Assembly (NCBI GenBank): GCA_934589155.1
Contig: CAKTNP010000012.1
Coordinates: forward strand, 1 to 51,897
Reading direction: 5' to 3'
Origin: an uncultured Oscillospiraceae bacterium
GTDB taxonomy: Bacteria > Bacillota > Clostridia > Oscillospirales > Oscillospiraceae
Length of the DNA stretch: 51,897 nt
The position numbers were made by a program, and so were the translations under genes. The notes under the pieces are model-generated. The model was not told where the DNA came from and did no database searches. It saw nothing but the letters and a program-made list of their open reading frames with translations. Shown one piece after another: positions 42,831-50,552 of the stretch. Numbering within the stretch: position 1 is the stretch's first letter; the number at the start of each line of letters is the position of its first letter.

Positions 42831-43431
42831 AGAACTTCTTCAAAAAGCTGGCCCGGTGAATGGGACAGGGGCCGAATTCTTCCAGGGCGGCATAGTGCCG
42901 CTTGGTGCCGTAGCCCTTATGGACCTCGAAGCCGTAGGCCGGGTAAATTTTGCTCTGCTCGATCATGTAATCGTCCCGGGTGACCTTGGCCAGAATGGAG
43001 GCGGCGGCAATGTTGGCGCTGCGGGCATCGCCCTTCACCACGGTCTCCACCGGCAGACCGAAGTCCCGGCTGCGGTTGCCGTCGATCAGGGCCAGGTCCG
43101 GCTTTACGGACAGCTGAGCCAGGGCCCGCTCCATGGCCAGGAAGGTGGCCTGTAAAATATTGATCTCGTCAATCTCCTGGGGGCCGGCAAAGGCAATGCC
43201 GTAGGCCAGGGCCTTTTCCTGAATGATGGGGAACAGCTCCCGGCGCCGGGCGTCGGTGAGCTTTTTGGAATCGTTAAGGCCTGGGATTTCCAGGTCCCAG
43301 GGCAGGATCACGGCGGCGGCGCACACCGGTCCCGCCAGGGGACCCCGGCCCGCCTCGTCCACGCCGCAGATCAGCTCATAGCCCTGCTGCCGGGCCCGGT
43401 GCTCGATCTCCCACAAATTCACGGTTTCCAT
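42817..43431 (-). CDS. rnhB: Ribonuclease HII
   Basis: 204 aa from the ATG at 43431 (GGAGGAG upstream); a TTG two codons earlier is less likely. GVDEAGRGPLAGP holds the first Asp-Glu, LNDSKKLT and LIDGN follow with the later acidic residues, and HKGYGTKRHY is the basic motif. It removes ribonucleotides from DNA. Part of lepB-ylqF-rnhB-yraN. Confidence 0.96.
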   Translation of the reverse strand: METVNLWEIEHRARQQGYELICGVDEAGRGPLAGPVCAAAVILPWDLEIPGLNDSKKLTDARRRELFPIIQEKALAYGIAFAGPQEIDEINILQATFLAMERALAQLSVKPDLALIDGNRSRDFGLPVETVVKGDARSANIAAASILAKVTRDDYMIEQSKIYPAYGFEVHKGYGTKRHYAALEEFGPCPIHRASFLKKFYGQD

Positions 43432-43433
43432 GG

Positions 43434-44303
43434 TCAAATCTCCTCCGTTTCCGGGCTTTCCAGGGTGAAGCGCCCGATTTTGCAGCTCCGGAATTCCTCC
43501 AGAGCCACCCGGGCCATGCGCTCGGTATCGATCTCTCCCCGGGCCAAAAGAAAGCCCCGCTTTCGCCCGGCGGCCTCCAGGATCTCATAGCCCTGGGCGG
43601 TCTCCGGCAGGTCCAGCTTGTACCGGGCCTTCAAAGCCTCGGGGTAGCGGGCCCACAAGGTTTCTAAAAGATGGCAGGCCAGCCCCTCCGTGTCCAAAAT
43701 ATCGTCCTTCACGGCGCCGGTATAGGCCAGGTACATGCCCACCCGCTTATCCTCGAACTTGGGCCAGAGGATGCCGGGGGTGTCCAGAAGCAGCAGCCCC
43801 TGATCCACCGTGACCCACTGCTTGCCCCGGGTGACGCCTGGGCGGTTCTCCGCCTTGGCGCCCTTCCGCCCGGCGATCTGGTTAATAAAGGTGGACTTTC
43901 CCACATTGGGGATGCCCACCACCATAATTTTTAGAGGACGGGTCTGGCCCTTTTCCGCGTCCCGGCGAAGCTTCTCCTGGAGCAGGCCCCGGACGGCGGG
44001 AACGAACTGGCCGACGCCCTGGCGGGACTTGCAGTCCGTCTGGACCACGGAAAGGCCCTGGGCCTTAAAATAGGCCGCCCAGGCCGCCGTGGCCGCAGGG
44101 TCCGCCATATCGATCCGGTTCAGGATCACAAGCCTGGGCTTATTGCCGCAGATGGCGGCAATATCGGGATTCCGGCTGGACACCGGGATCCGGGCATCCA
44201 GGATCTCACACACCGCGTCCACCAGCTTCAGATCCGCCTCGATCTGCCGCCGGGTCTTGGTCATGTGGCCGGGATACCATTGAATGTTCATTTCTTCGTT
44301 CAT
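43434..44303 (-). CDS. ylqF: Ribosome biogenesis GTPase YlqF/RbgA
   Basis: 289 aa. The circularly permuted G order is evident: G4 LNRIDM comes first, then G1 GIPNVGKSTFIN and G3 LLDTPGILWP. N-terminal WYPGHMTKTRRQIE is family-specific. Needed for late 50S assembly. C-terminal RNA-binding domain about 195-285. Confidence 0.97.
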   Translation of the reverse strand: MNEEMNIQWYPGHMTKTRRQIEADLKLVDAVCEILDARIPVSSRNPDIAAICGNKPRLVILNRIDMADPAATAAWAAYFKAQGLSVVQTDCKSRQGVGQFVPAVRGLLQEKLRRDAEKGQTRPLKIMVVGIPNVGKSTFINQIAGRKGAKAENRPGVTRGKQWVTVDQGLLLLDTPGILWPKFEDKRVGMYLAYTGAVKDDILDTEGLACHLLETLWARYPEALKARYKLDLPETAQGYEILEAAGRKRGFLLARGEIDTERMARVALEEFRSCKIGRFTLESPETEEI

Positions 44304-44306
44304 ATA

Positions 44307-44948
44307 TCAGGGCGCTCCGATCCGCCCGAAATCTCTGGTGGTTCCGTACTTGTCGCTCTGGCCCGGGAACAGGATCCAAAGGACCTTTCCCATAATACAG
44401 CGGGTATCCACCTGGCCGATGAGAGCATAGCGGCTGTCATAGGAATTGTTCCGGTTGTCTCCCATGAGGAACACGTGGCCCTCTTCAATGGTCAGGGGGA
44501 ACCGGACTCCCTGATCATAAAACTGGCGATAGGTGGGCTCGTTGATATAGGGCTCCTCCAGGGCCACGCCGTCCACATAGACAATGCCCCGGTCAAAATC
44601 GATGTCCACGGTCTGGCCCGCCACGGCAATGACCCGCTTGACGATGGGCTCCGAGTCAAACTCCGCCTTCACGGCCACCACAATGTCCCCGGGCTTGGGA
44701 TCCCGGTAAAACACGTTGCTCAGCAGGGCCACATGGTCGTTATCCTCCAGCGTGGGGAACATGGAGGTGCCGTCCACAGTGACAAGACGGACGCAGAACA
44801 CAAAAAACAGGCTCACAAAAGCCAGAATATATACCAGGTCGTGGAGCAGGACATAAAGGTCCCGACCCAGGCTCCCCTTCTCCTCCCGGGGCGCCGGAGA
44901 GGGCTGGGAAGCGGGCTCCTCCGCAGAAATTTTTTCTTCCTCATCCAT
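44307..44948 (-). CDS. lepB: Signal peptidase I
   Basis: 213 aa. I chose the ATG at 44948: an earlier ATG at 44984 overlaps the -10 box. A charged N-terminus precedes one TM helix (about 34-56), then the catalytic Ser in DGTSMFPT, Lys in IVKRVIAVAG, and MGDNRNNSYDSR. Cleaves Sec signal peptides outside the membrane, e.g. of the SLH protein and DacA. First gene of its operon. Confidence 0.96.
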   Translation of the reverse strand: MDEEEKISAEEPASQPSPAPREEKGSLGRDLYVLLHDLVYILAFVSLFFVFCVRLVTVDGTSMFPTLEDNDHVALLSNVFYRDPKPGDIVVAVKAEFDSEPIVKRVIAVAGQTVDIDFDRGIVYVDGVALEEPYINEPTYRQFYDQGVRFPLTIEEGHVFLMGDNRNNSYDSRYALIGQVDTRCIMGKVLWILFPGQSDKYGTTRDFGRIGAP

Positions 44949-44982
44949 GGGCAGATCCCCCCGAATTTCAGTTTCAATGCCC

Positions 44983-44988
44983 ATTATA
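44983..44988 (-). promoter_or_regulatory. -10 box of the lepB operon
   Basis: Minus strand TATAAT at 44988-44983. The expected -35 position falls in the T-rich arm of the rplS terminator (about 45006-45011), so promoter and terminator overlap. Confidence 0.5.
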
Positions 44989-44996
44989 CACGGAAA

Positions 44997-45040
44997 ATCC
45001 AAATAAAAAAAGAGGGTCGCCCCTCTTTTTTTATTTGGAT
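44997..45040 (-). terminator. Terminator of rplS
   Basis: 20-bp perfect stem (44997-45016 / 45021-45040) with a 4-nt loop; ATCCAAAT...GAGGG and CCCTC...ATTTGGAT. The T7 run in the minus-strand ascending arm is inside the stem. Confidence 0.85.
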
Positions 45041-45047
45041 TTGAAAA

Positions 45048-45389
45048 TCAAACCTTCTCCTTGACCTTGGCAGCCTTGCCCAGGCGGTCACGCAGGTAGT
45101 AGAGCTTCGCACGGCGAACCTTGCCCTTGCGAACGGTCTCCACAGTGGCGATCCGGGGAGAGTGGACGGGGAAAACCTTCTCACAGCCCACACCGTAGGA
45201 GATACGGCGGACGGTGATGGTCTCGCCGATGCCGCCATGCTTGCGGGCAATGATGGTGCCCTCAAACACCTGGATTCTCTCACGAGTACCTTCTTTGATT
45301 TTTACGTGCACACGAACGGTGTCGCCCACCCGCATCTCGGGCAGCTCCGGCTTCATGTACTGGCTGGTCAGAGCCTTCATCAGATCCAT
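45048..45389 (-). CDS. rplS: 50S ribosomal protein L19
   Basis: 113 aa from the ATG at 45389 with AAGGAGG nine bases upstream. Family features: [77 protein letters not shown]. Here it is monocistronic; the usual partners rpsP, rimM and trmD are not upstream. Confidence 0.98.
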   Translation of the reverse strand: MDLMKALTSQYMKPELPEMRVGDTVRVHVKIKEGTRERIQVFEGTIIARKHGGIGETITVRRISYGVGCEKVFPVHSPRIATVETVRKGKVRRAKLYYLRDRLGKAAKVKEKV

Positions 45390-45486
45390 TGTATTGTCCT
45401 CCTTCAAGTTAGGCGTTCATGCCCCGTTTGCCCGGATCCTATGTCCGGCGGCGGCAGAGGACTCACCTTTGTTTCTTCGCAGACTT
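45390..45486 (-). promoter_or_regulatory. rplS leader (candidate L19 autoregulatory RNA)
   Basis: A leader of about 95 nt follows the promoter. It can fold a CCGGA/TCCGG hairpin (about 45434-45450) near CCGCCGCCGGAC. Ribosomal-protein leaders bound by L19 are known in Firmicutes; whether this is one was not tested. Confidence 0.3.
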
Positions 45487-45490
45487 TGAA

Positions 45491-45519
45491 ATTATAGCAT
45501 AGAAGCAGGCAAAAAGCAA
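45491..45519 (-). promoter_or_regulatory. Promoter of rplS
   Basis: Minus strand TTGCTT (45519-45514), 17 bp, TATAAT (45496-45491). Confidence 0.7.
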
Positions 45520-45537
45520 GGACTTTTTTCGGGGAAT

Positions 45538-47640
45538 TCAGGCATTTTCCAGTTTTTCCTCTTCCTTCGCCTCGTCCAGGAGGGGCGTCATGCTCTTTAG
45601 GCTGATGGCCAGGGTGGAGGCGTTGTGCAGCAGGGCCGATGTGGCCGGCGGCAGGACGCCCGCTACGCCCAGGCAGATCAGCATCAGGTTAAAGCCGATG
45701 ATGGTCCGATAGTTCCGGTGGATCCGGCCCATGAGGCCGTCGCTGATCTCCTTCAGGATCACCAGGCTGTACAGGTCCCCGGCGCCTACGGTGATGTCCG
45801 CCACCTCCCGGGCGATGGCGGCGCCGTCCTGAATGGCAATGCCGGCATCGGCCTCGGACAGGGCGGGCGAATCGTTGACGCCGTCGCCCAGCATAACGAC
45901 CTTCCGGCCGGCTTCATGCTCCCGGCGGATAAAGGCGGCCTTGTCCTCGGGCAGGACCTCGGCATAATACTCGTCCACGCCCACCTTCCGGGCCACGGCC
46001 CGGGCGGTGCGATCGCTGTCGCCGGTCATCATGACAAGCTTGGTAAAGCCGTGGGCCCGCAAGTCCCGGATCACGTCGGCGGCCTCGTCCCGCAGAGGAT
46101 CCTCAATGCAGATCACCGCGGACAGCACGCCGGACACCGCCAGATACAGGTGGGAATACTGGTCGGGCAGGGATTCGAACTTCTCCTGCTCCCCCTGGGG
46201 GATCACGCAGCCCTCGTCCTCAAAGACGAAGTGGTGGCTGCCGATGACCACCTTCTGACCGTCCACGCTGCTGGAAATGCCGTGGGCCACCAGGTATTCC
46301 ACCTTGGAGTGGCGCTCCTCATGGCGCAGCTCCCGGCGGGCGGCCTCCGCCACCACGGCCTTGGCCATGGAATGGGGGTAATGTTCCTCCAGACAGGCTG
46401 CCAGGCGCAGCATGTCATCCTCCTTCTGTCCGTCAAAGGTCACGATCCGGGCCACCCGGGGAGCGGCATGGGTCAGGGTCCCGGTCTTGTCAAAGACAAT
46501 GGTGGTGGACTCGGACACAGCCTCCAGGAACCGGCCGCCCTTCACGGACAGATGGTAGCCGCTGGCCTCCTTCATGGCCGACAGCACCGCAATGGGCATG
46601 GACAGCTTCAAAGCACAGGAAAAGTCTACCATCAGCACCGCCAGAGCCTTGGTCACATTCCGGGTCAGGAGCCAGATGAGCCCCGTGGCCCCCAGACTGT
46701 AAGGCACCAGCCGGTCCGCCAGGTGGGAGGCTTTGTCCTCGGTGGCGGATTTCAGCTTCTCGGACTCCTCGATCATCTTCACGATCCGGTCATAGCGGCC
46801 GGAGCCGGAGGCCTTCTCCACCCGGATGGTGCAGTCCCCTTCCTCCACCACGGTACCGGCGTAGACATAGCCGCCGGGGATCCGGCGGACCGCCAAAGGC
46901 TCGCCGGTAATGGAGGATTGGTTCACCATGGCCTCGCCGGAAACCACCTTGCCGTCCAGGGGGATCATGCCGCCGGTGCGGACCGCGATCCGGTCTCCTA
47001 CCTGAACCTCGCTGACGGGGACCAGGCGGCTGCCCTCTTCGGATTCCAGCCAGACCTTGTCCACATTCAGGGACATGGTTTGGGCCAGATCCGCCACGGA
47101 CTTTTTATGGGTCCACTCATCCAGGGTGTCGCCGATGCCCAGCAGGAACATGATGGAACCGGCGGTGGCAAAGTCGCCCCGGACCATGGACACGGTAATG
47201 GCGGTGGCGTCCAGCACCGGCACCTGGATCTTGCCCTTCAGCAGGCACCCAAGGCCCCGCTTCAGATACCGGACGGATTTCACCAGGGTAATGGCCGTAG
47301 TCACCGGCACCGGCAGGACCAGATTGCAGAAAGCCCGGCGGCACACGGAAAAGACCAGCTTGTCCTCATACTCCCGGTTCAGGGCCCGGCTGCTGTGCTC
47401 CGGGGCCAGGGACAGGCTATTCTCGTAAGAGAACCGAGCCAGGGCCTCGGTAATCCGGTCCCGGGGGCAGATATATAGAATTGCGGCGTCACAGGTGCGG
47501 TCATAGACCTTCACATCCAGAACGCCGGGGACATTCCGCAGGTAAGCCTCCAGAATATCCGCCTGGGAAAGGGTCATCCTCCCCTGCTTGGCCCGGATGC
47601 GGATCCGGCCCCTGCTCTCATGCAGGATCAGGCATTTCAT
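45538..47640 (-). CDS. P1B-type metal-transporting ATPase with an SCA-type metal site
   Basis: 700 aa. P-type core: actuator TGE (245-247), phosphorylated Asp384 in DKTGTLT, MMTGDSDRTA, hinge GDGVND (585-590). The N-terminal ferredoxin-like domain (about 1-60, HMA_2-like) lacks CxxC. In the transmembrane metal helix the usual CPC is replaced by Ser341-Cys342-Ala343 followed by LKLSMP. The His-Pro locus of P1B pumps reads YPHSMAKAV (His423-Ser424). About six TM helices are visible. The ion is uncertain; Mn/Zn/Fe are candidates. Two bases after the small DUF6110-like gene. Confidence 0.9.
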   Translation of the reverse strand: MKCLILHESRGRIRIRAKQGRMTLSQADILEAYLRNVPGVLDVKVYDRTCDAAILYICPRDRITEALARFSYENSLSLAPEHSSRALNREYEDKLVFSVCRRAFCNLVLPVPVTTAITLVKSVRYLKRGLGCLLKGKIQVPVLDATAITVSMVRGDFATAGSIMFLLGIGDTLDEWTHKKSVADLAQTMSLNVDKVWLESEEGSRLVPVSEVQVGDRIAVRTGGMIPLDGKVVSGEAMVNQSSITGEPLAVRRIPGGYVYAGTVVEEGDCTIRVEKASGSGRYDRIVKMIEESEKLKSATEDKASHLADRLVPYSLGATGLIWLLTRNVTKALAVLMVDFSCALKLSMPIAVLSAMKEASGYHLSVKGGRFLEAVSESTTIVFDKTGTLTHAAPRVARIVTFDGQKEDDMLRLAACLEEHYPHSMAKAVVAEAARRELRHEERHSKVEYLVAHGISSSVDGQKVVIGSHHFVFEDEGCVIPQGEQEKFESLPDQYSHLYLAVSGVLSAVICIEDPLRDEAADVIRDLRAHGFTKLVMMTGDSDRTARAVARKVGVDEYYAEVLPEDKAAFIRREHEAGRKVVMLGDGVNDSPALSEADAGIAIQDGAAIAREVADITVGAGDLYSLVILKEISDGLMGRIHRNYRTIIGFNLMLICLGVAGVLPPATSALLHNASTLAISLKSMTPLLDEAKEEEKLENA

Positions 47641-47642
47641 GG

Positions 47643-47924
47643 TCAGTCCGCAGCTTTCTCCTCGGCAGGCTCCACGGCGTCATCAATGACCTGGGTCTCC
47701 TCCGCCGCGGCACGGTTCTCATTGATCTGCTTGGCATCGGCCAGGATGTCCTCGGCATTCTCCCTGATGTTGGTGGCGGTGGTCATGACGCACTCCTTGG
47801 CCCGCAGCACGGCGGCGGTGGTGTGGGTGTAAACCTTCTTCGCGTCCTTGCTGGACAGGATCTTCAGACCGGCGGTACCAAACAGCACACCGCCAGCAAA
47901 TGCGCCAAATTTCTTCCAGTTCAT
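47643..47924 (-). CDS. Small DUF6110-like membrane protein, PacL-like partner of the ATPase
   Basis: 93 aa. A glycine-zipper TM helix (FGAFAGGVLFGTAGLKIL, about 6-23) is followed by an amphipathic helix (TTAAVLRAKECV, ATNIRENAEDILADAKQI) and an acidic tail. This order matches mycobacterial PacL proteins (DUF1490), small scaffolds for P1B pumps such as CtpC, and Firmicute DUF6110 proteins found with P1B ATPases. The His-rich metal motif of PacL1 is absent; acidic residues could substitute. RBS TTAGGAGGT. First gene of the operon with the ATPase. Confidence 0.65.
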   Translation of the reverse strand: MNWKKFGAFAGGVLFGTAGLKILSSKDAKKVYTHTTAAVLRAKECVMTTATNIRENAEDILADAKQINENRAAAEETQVIDDAVEPAEEKAAD

Positions 47925-47940
47925 AATAAGTACCTCCTAA

Positions 47941-48053
47941 ATTATGGATGGCCCAAGGGGCCGCAGGGTCGGGGATTTTAACGCAGGCTAACATCCCCAA
48001 AAATGCAGTGTGGGACCGCACCCGATTTCGATCGGGTCCGATCCCTCAACTGC
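47941..48053 (-). ncRNA. Structured 5' leader of the metal-pump operon (candidate cis-regulatory RNA)
   Basis: From about 48051 the transcript can fold a three-part hairpin: GCAGT/ACTGC (48053-48049 / 48009-48005), GGGA/TCCC (48045-48042 / 48015-48012) and ACCCGAT/ATCGGGT (48037-48031 / 48026-48020) with loop CGAA, followed at once by ATTTTT. A second stem is GGGGAT/ATCCCC (47998-47993 / 47976-47971), and a third GGCCC/GGGCC lies at about 47962-47950. It matches no riboswitch class I can name. Confidence 0.45.
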
Positions 48054-48057
48054 CGAT

Positions 48058-48086
48058 AGTCTAACACCATGTTCCCCGATTGTCAA
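48058..48086 (-). promoter_or_regulatory. Promoter of the DUF6110-P1B ATPase operon
   Basis: Minus strand TTGACA (48086-48081), 17 bp, TAGACT (48063-48058). The start would fall at the base of the leader hairpin. Confidence 0.6.
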
Positions 48087-48154
48087 TAGCTTTTTTAATT
48101 TTTCACATGCAATATTAGTTCGTTTTTTATAATCGCATTGCTTTTCCGGACTTT

Positions 48155-48901
48155 TCAGGTTTTTGCCTTACCCTGGCCGGCCACCTTATTGATCTTGGCG
48201 GCGATGGCGTCGGGATCTCCCAGATAGCCCTTGGACAGGACGTTGAACCGGTCGTCAAATTCATAGACCAGGGGCACGCCGGTGGGCAGGTTCACCTTCA
48301 TGATTTCCTCAGGTGTCAGTCTCTCAAAGGACATGACAAGAGCCCTGAGGGAATTGCCGTGGGCGGCGATGAGCACCCGCTTGCCCGCCCGCATCTGGGG
48401 AACGATCTCCGTCTTGAAATAGGGCACCGTCCGGGCGATGGTGTCCTTCAGGCTCTCGCCCAGGGGCAGTTCCTTGGGGTCCTCCCACCGGTATTGGGCC
48501 TGGAGAGCCGGGTTCCGGTCATCGGACGCCTCCAGCAGCGGGGGCCGCACATCAAAGGACCGGCGCCAGACCAGAACCTGCTCCTCACCGTATTTGGCCG
48601 CCGTGTCGGCCTTGTTCAGGCCCTGAAGGGCGCCATAGTGCCGCTCATTGAGCTTCCAACTCTTGATGACCGGCAGCCAGGCCCGGTCCATCTCATCCAG
48701 GGCCAGGCTCAGGGTGTGAATGGCCCGCTTCAGATAAGAGGTATAGCACAGGTCAAAATCAAGACCGTTTTCCAGCATGGTCCGGCCCGCCGCCGCGGCT
48801 TCCTTCCGGCCGTTTCCCGACAGGTCCACATCGGTCCACCCCGTAAAGCGATTCTCCAGATTCCACTCGCTCTCTCCGTGGCGGAGCAACACCAGTTTCA
48901 T
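48155..48901 (-). CDS. gpmA: 2,3-bisphosphoglycerate-dependent phosphoglycerate mutase
   Basis: 248 aa. [27 protein letters not shown] has the phosphorylated His; [24 protein letters not shown] and [12 protein letters not shown] complete the site. Interconverts 3- and 2-phosphoglycerate. RBS AAAGGA. Monocistronic; no strong terminator lies between it and the metal-pump promoter. Confidence 0.97.
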   Translation of the reverse strand: MKLVLLRHGESEWNLENRFTGWTDVDLSGNGRKEAAAAGRTMLENGLDFDLCYTSYLKRAIHTLSLALDEMDRAWLPVIKSWKLNERHYGALQGLNKADTAAKYGEEQVLVWRRSFDVRPPLLEASDDRNPALQAQYRWEDPKELPLGESLKDTIARTVPYFKTEIVPQMRAGKRVLIAAHGNSLRALVMSFERLTPEEIMKVNLPTGVPLVYEFDDRFNVLSKGYLGDPDAIAAKINKVAGQGKAKT

Positions 48902-48930
48902 ATCGATCGTCCTTTCTATTTGTTTTGATG

Positions 48931-48948
48931 GTTAGTTATTTCTAACTA
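48931..48948. promoter_or_regulatory. Inverted repeat upstream of gpmA (possible operator)
   Basis: TAGTTA (48933-48938) TTTC TAACTA (48943-48948), with overlapping GTTAG/CTAAC arms. It lies where a gpmA -10 region is expected, after a possible TTGCAC at 48957-48952. Binder unknown. Confidence 0.35.
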
Positions 48949-49035
48949 CTTGTGCAAAACCAAGGGACCGCACGGGTTTTGTCCCGGCCCTTCCCACGGT
49001 TTCATTTTAGCACCAAAGCGGAAAAACGGCAAGAG

Positions 49036-49072
49036 AAATGCACCCTGTTTTTCGAGAAAACAGGGTGCATTT
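49036..49072. terminator. Terminator between malQ and gpmA
   Basis: 16-bp stem AAATGCACCCTGTTTT (49036-49051) / 49057-49072 with 5-nt loop; T-run stronger on the plus side. Confidence 0.75.
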
Positions 49073-49075
49073 TTG

Positions 49076-50548
49076 TTACATTCTGCCGTAGAGCTTGGTC
49101 ATTGCCCGGATCCGGGCCGCCAGCTCCGGCGTAAACACACCGGCCTTGGCCCGCCAGGTCCAATTGGCGTCGGACAGGGTACCGGGGAAGTTCATCCGCC
49201 CCTTGGCTCCCAGGCCCAGGTAATCCTGCATCTGGGCCACAAAGGTCTCGGACACGGAGCTCATGCCCCCCCGGAGCATGCCCCAGACGTAGCCCTCTTC
49301 CTCGTTCAGGCCCATATACTCCTTGGCATAGGCCACATCGTCCTCCTTGGCCTCATCAAACCACTGCTGCATCGTCATATTGTCATGGGTCCCCAGGTAG
49401 CACACGGAATTGGGGGTGTACCTGTGGGGCAGATAGTCGCTGGGCTCCCGGGCGTCAAAGGCAAATTCCAGAACCTTCATGCCGGGGTAGCCGGAGTCCT
49501 TCTGGAGCTTCTTCACCTCCGGCGTCAGATAGCCCAGATCCTCGGCAATGAAGGACAACTCCGGCAGCCGCTCCCGCAGGGTCTTGACGAAATCCCAGCC
49601 CGGGCCCGGCAGCCAATGGCCGTTCTTGGCGGTATCGTCCTGGGCGGGCACCGCCCAATAGCTCTCAAAGCCCCGGAAATGGTCCAGTCGGACCACGTCG
49701 TACATATTGGCGGCGGCGCCCAGGCGGCGGAGCCACCAATCGTAGCCGGTATCCTTCAGCTTTTCCCAGTCATACAGGGGGTTGCCCCAGAGCTGGCCGT
49801 CAGCGGTGAAGCCGTCCGGCGGAACTCCCGCCACGAAGCTGGGCCGGCGCTCCTCGTCCAGCTGGAACAGCTCATAATTGGCCCACACATCGGCGGAATC
49901 CAGGGGCACGTAAATGGGCACGTCGCCGATGATGCCGATGCCCTTGCCCTTGGCGTAGGACCGGAGGGCCTCCCACTGGCAATGGAACAGATATTGCAGG
50001 AAGCAGTGGAAATCCGCTTCCTTCCCATAGGTCTCCCGGGCCTCCGCCAGGGCCTCCGGCTCCCGGAGCCGCCGGGCCTTAGGCCAGGACAGCCAGTCTC
50101 CGCCGGGATAAGCCTCCTTCAGGGCCATAAACAGGCTATAATCCGGCAGCCAGGACCGATTCTCCCGGAGATAGCATTCATACTCCCCATCGGGGACAAA
50201 GCGCCCGTAGGCCAGGCGTAAAATTCGGCACCGATTCTCATACAAGGCGCCGTAGTCCACCTTCTCCTCGCTCCGGCACCAGGTCACGCTCTCGACCTCC
50301 GCCCGAGTCAGCAGCCCCTGCTCCATCAGCCGGTCCAGATCAATGAGATAGTAGTTCCCGGCGAATGTGGAGAAGGACTGATATGGGGAATCCCCGTAGC
50401 CTGTGGGGCACAGGGGCAGCATCTGCCAGTACTTCTGGCCCGCCGCCTCCAAAAAATCTACAAATTCATAGGCATTTTTCCCCAGGGTGCCGATGCCGTA
50501 GGGCCCCGGCAGTGAAGAAATGTGCATCAAAATTCCGCTTGCTCGCAT
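49076..50548 (-). CDS. malQ: 4-alpha-glucanotransferase (amylomaltase)
   Basis: 490 aa from the ATG at 50548 (MRASGILMHISSLPGPYGIGTLG is the family start; GGAG upstream). GH77 catalytic residues: Asp in VRLDHFRGFE, Glu in IAEDLG, Asp in GTHDNMT. Transfers glucan chains in maltodextrin and glycogen use. Four bases after the LacI regulator stop, so probably the same transcript. Confidence 0.96.
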   Translation of the reverse strand: MRASGILMHISSLPGPYGIGTLGKNAYEFVDFLEAAGQKYWQMLPLCPTGYGDSPYQSFSTFAGNYYLIDLDRLMEQGLLTRAEVESVTWCRSEEKVDYGALYENRCRILRLAYGRFVPDGEYECYLRENRSWLPDYSLFMALKEAYPGGDWLSWPKARRLREPEALAEARETYGKEADFHCFLQYLFHCQWEALRSYAKGKGIGIIGDVPIYVPLDSADVWANYELFQLDEERRPSFVAGVPPDGFTADGQLWGNPLYDWEKLKDTGYDWWLRRLGAAANMYDVVRLDHFRGFESYWAVPAQDDTAKNGHWLPGPGWDFVKTLRERLPELSFIAEDLGYLTPEVKKLQKDSGYPGMKVLEFAFDAREPSDYLPHRYTPNSVCYLGTHDNMTMQQWFDEAKEDDVAYAKEYMGLNEEEGYVWGMLRGGMSSVSETFVAQMQDYLGLGAKGRMNFPGTLSDANWTWRAKAGVFTPELAARIRAMTKLYGRM

Positions 50549-50552
50549 GGTC

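Noticed and set aside
45625..47478. Plus-strand open frame of about 617 codons opposite the P1B ATPase
   Set aside because: Antisense shadow with Gly/His/Gln-rich translation; all P-type motifs are on the minus strand.
47925..48055. yybP-ykoY manganese or NiCo riboswitch upstream of the metal pump
   Set aside because: The conserved loop sequences of these classes could not be found by eye; only generic hairpins are seen. A covariance-model search would decide.
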